The notes below the pieces were generated by a model. It worked only from the letters and a program-made list of their open reading frames with translations. It did not search any database and was not told where the DNA came from. Positions 62,601-64,000 of a stretch of 64,000 nucleotides of DNA are shown in pieces (position 1 is the first letter of the stretch; every line of letters starts with the position of its first letter). The position numbers were made by a program, and so were the translations under genes. Source of the DNA: Lineus longissimus (taxonomy: Eukaryota; Nemertea; Pilidiophora; Heteronemertea; Lineidae); the NCBI RefSeq assembly GCF_910592395.1, contig NC_088310.1, positions 27,793,491-27,857,490 on the forward strand, written 5' to 3'.

Positions 62601-64000
62601 ATAGAGACGAATTATACCTCGGAGTAAGACCCGCTATGGAAATCCCGACGCGGTGAGGACACTATAAAATGGTAATTCTGGTCATTTCCAAGAATTTCAG
62701 ATGTGGTGCCCTTGACGAATTAAGCTACAGTGGAACCCGGAAAAAAAAATTTTGGCTTTGAAAATTTTTCCAGAATTTTGAACTTATGAAAAAATTCAAC
62801 TCTGAAGGATGAAAAATATTTCTCGGTTCAAATTTTTTTTCACTTTTTTGTTTTTTGCTCAAAATGAAAAAACATCATCAGCCCCAAAAGATTTTGGCTT
62901 TAAAATTTTTTCAGAATTTTTAACTTAAGGCGCCTAAATGAAGCGGGCTTGATACCATATTCCACGTCTGATACTTCCCAACTAGTGATATATGCATTTT
63001 AAACCACCACAACAGTTTTGCCCACTGCTTTTGACAAATTACCGAGTTATTCACAACTAACTTCCTAATTGGTCATCGCCTAAATGATATAAATGAAATG
63101 ATTTAGATGTTCGAGTGTTTGTTTCTCTAAACCCCGGAATCACTCATCAACCAATCGTCACGATTTAGCTATCGAAAGGCGACGAGGATCTGTCGATATG
63201 TAGACCTGACTCAATACTGGTCATGGGAACGCTGAGCGACATCTCCGCATGCAGGATGATAGCAAGTCGAAGAAGTTATCGCAACGATAAAAACATCACG
63301 TTTGGTTTATTGAGTAGTAAATGTGCAGTCTACTTGTAATAAAGTGGGAGGTAAATATTTGATCCGCTGTGTTACTACAAAGACGCATGACTGTAAAATA
63401 AAGGTATCTCTCTCAGTTAGCACAGACTGTGCATAACTGTATCGCGGTTATATTGACAATAAGCACTTGTCATTCATGTATTTTTTAGAAATACTAATCA
63501 CTAGTATGCAAAACTAATTTCTTCTGGTCCGACACCTCTGCAAGGCGAAGAACTCAACCCTGTCGGTGTCAGAGATCTCTCTGCTCTGTTCTTTCAGATA
63601 ATTCACGCCGGGGCTAGCTCAGATACATTGTTTGAGATGGTTTTTGATGTTGATGGACCCCTTGCACAGACTGGTGTAGTAGAGTGTTGGTGCAATACTA
63701 TTCGTATACGTCGCCTACCATGCCACAGCCAAATTTCAATGACACTGTCACCCCTATTATGAGAGAATGCGGTCGGGCCATGTTATATCCTGGCAACAGA
63801 TCAGCCACATCAAGCTCTCCCATTGTACCAAGTAAAAAGGATGCGGCCATCTGCAAAATGTGCTCAATCAGGTTCACGTCTTTTTCAATGTGAATTAATT
63901 CAAACGCATTGTAGCCGGGCCATTAGAAAGTGCCCGTTCCATAACCCGCTCAACATTTCCGATTCATGTTTTAGCTGCACCCGGCGGCATGCCCGACCGC
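59610..64000. other. Right end of the window, no supported gene
   Basis: No recognisable protein domain or RNA. If the candidate exon at 59555 is real, later exons would lie here or beyond the window. An AT-rich dispersed repeat occupies about 62726-62935. Confidence 0.4.
62726..62935 (-). mobile_element. AT-rich dispersed repeat copy
   Basis: Read on the minus strand this stretch carries GGCTGATGATG, a TTTTGAGCAAAAAAC box, GAGTTGAATTTTTTCATAAG and TTCAAAATTCTGG. It matches plus-strand copies in CATSPERG introns at about 3331-3480 and 10811-10855. The right flank (plus-strand 62726) begins TACAGTGGAACCC, a pogo/Tigger-type end, with no matching second end visible. Confidence 0.5.

Overview
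The window is animal nuclear DNA, most likely from a marine invertebrate outside the Ecdysozoa. Four spliced or single-exon protein genes can be read, along with two tRNA genes, and all have metazoan architecture: GT-AG introns, an AATAAA signal and large intergenic spaces. An intact CATSPERG and a RAB24-like gene argue against insects and nematodes, which lack them. The species cannot be named from the sequence.

Layout. (1) 1-1512, minus strand: the 5' half of AHSA1, the Hsp90 ATPase activator. Five exons are present and the gene runs off the left edge. A perfect four-unit heat-shock element lies about 70 bp upstream of its ATG. (2) 2314-14167, plus strand: a complete 24-exon CATSPERG, the gamma subunit of the sperm CatSper Ca2+ channel, predicted at 1289 aa. 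It is divergent from AHSA1. Its introns carry a 28-copy 48-bp minisatellite built from its own exon/intron junction, two inverted-repeat elements and a tRNA-like SINE head. (3) 14515-15200: degenerate tandem repeats between convergent gene ends. (4) 15400-17993, minus strand: a complete seven-exon RAB24-like small GTPase, 230 aa, ending in Cys-Cys. (5) 18-34 kb: no convincing protein gene. Two tRNA-Lys(UUU) genes lie here in inverted orientation, and a perfect palindrome with two forkhead-type cores lies about 4.5 kb upstream of FoxA. (6) 34360-35658: an uninterrupted FoxA (HNF-3) coding region, 432 aa. (7) 35.7-64 kb: largely gene-free. It holds a 63-bp minisatellite, several hairpins, and two promoter-like spots with ETS/YY1 motifs over short candidate first exons.

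The genes do not form an operon. They serve protein folding (AHSA1), sperm Ca2+ entry (CATSPERG), vesicle or autophagic traffic (RAB24-like) and endoderm/foregut transcription (FoxA). The broad empty flanks of FoxA look like the regulatory landscape usual for a developmental regulator. The most unusual structure is the minisatellite in CATSPERG intron 10: every unit carries a strong 3' splice site abutting a strong 5' splice site, so it is an array of recursive-splice-like sites, and its first units are also in frame with the upstream exon.
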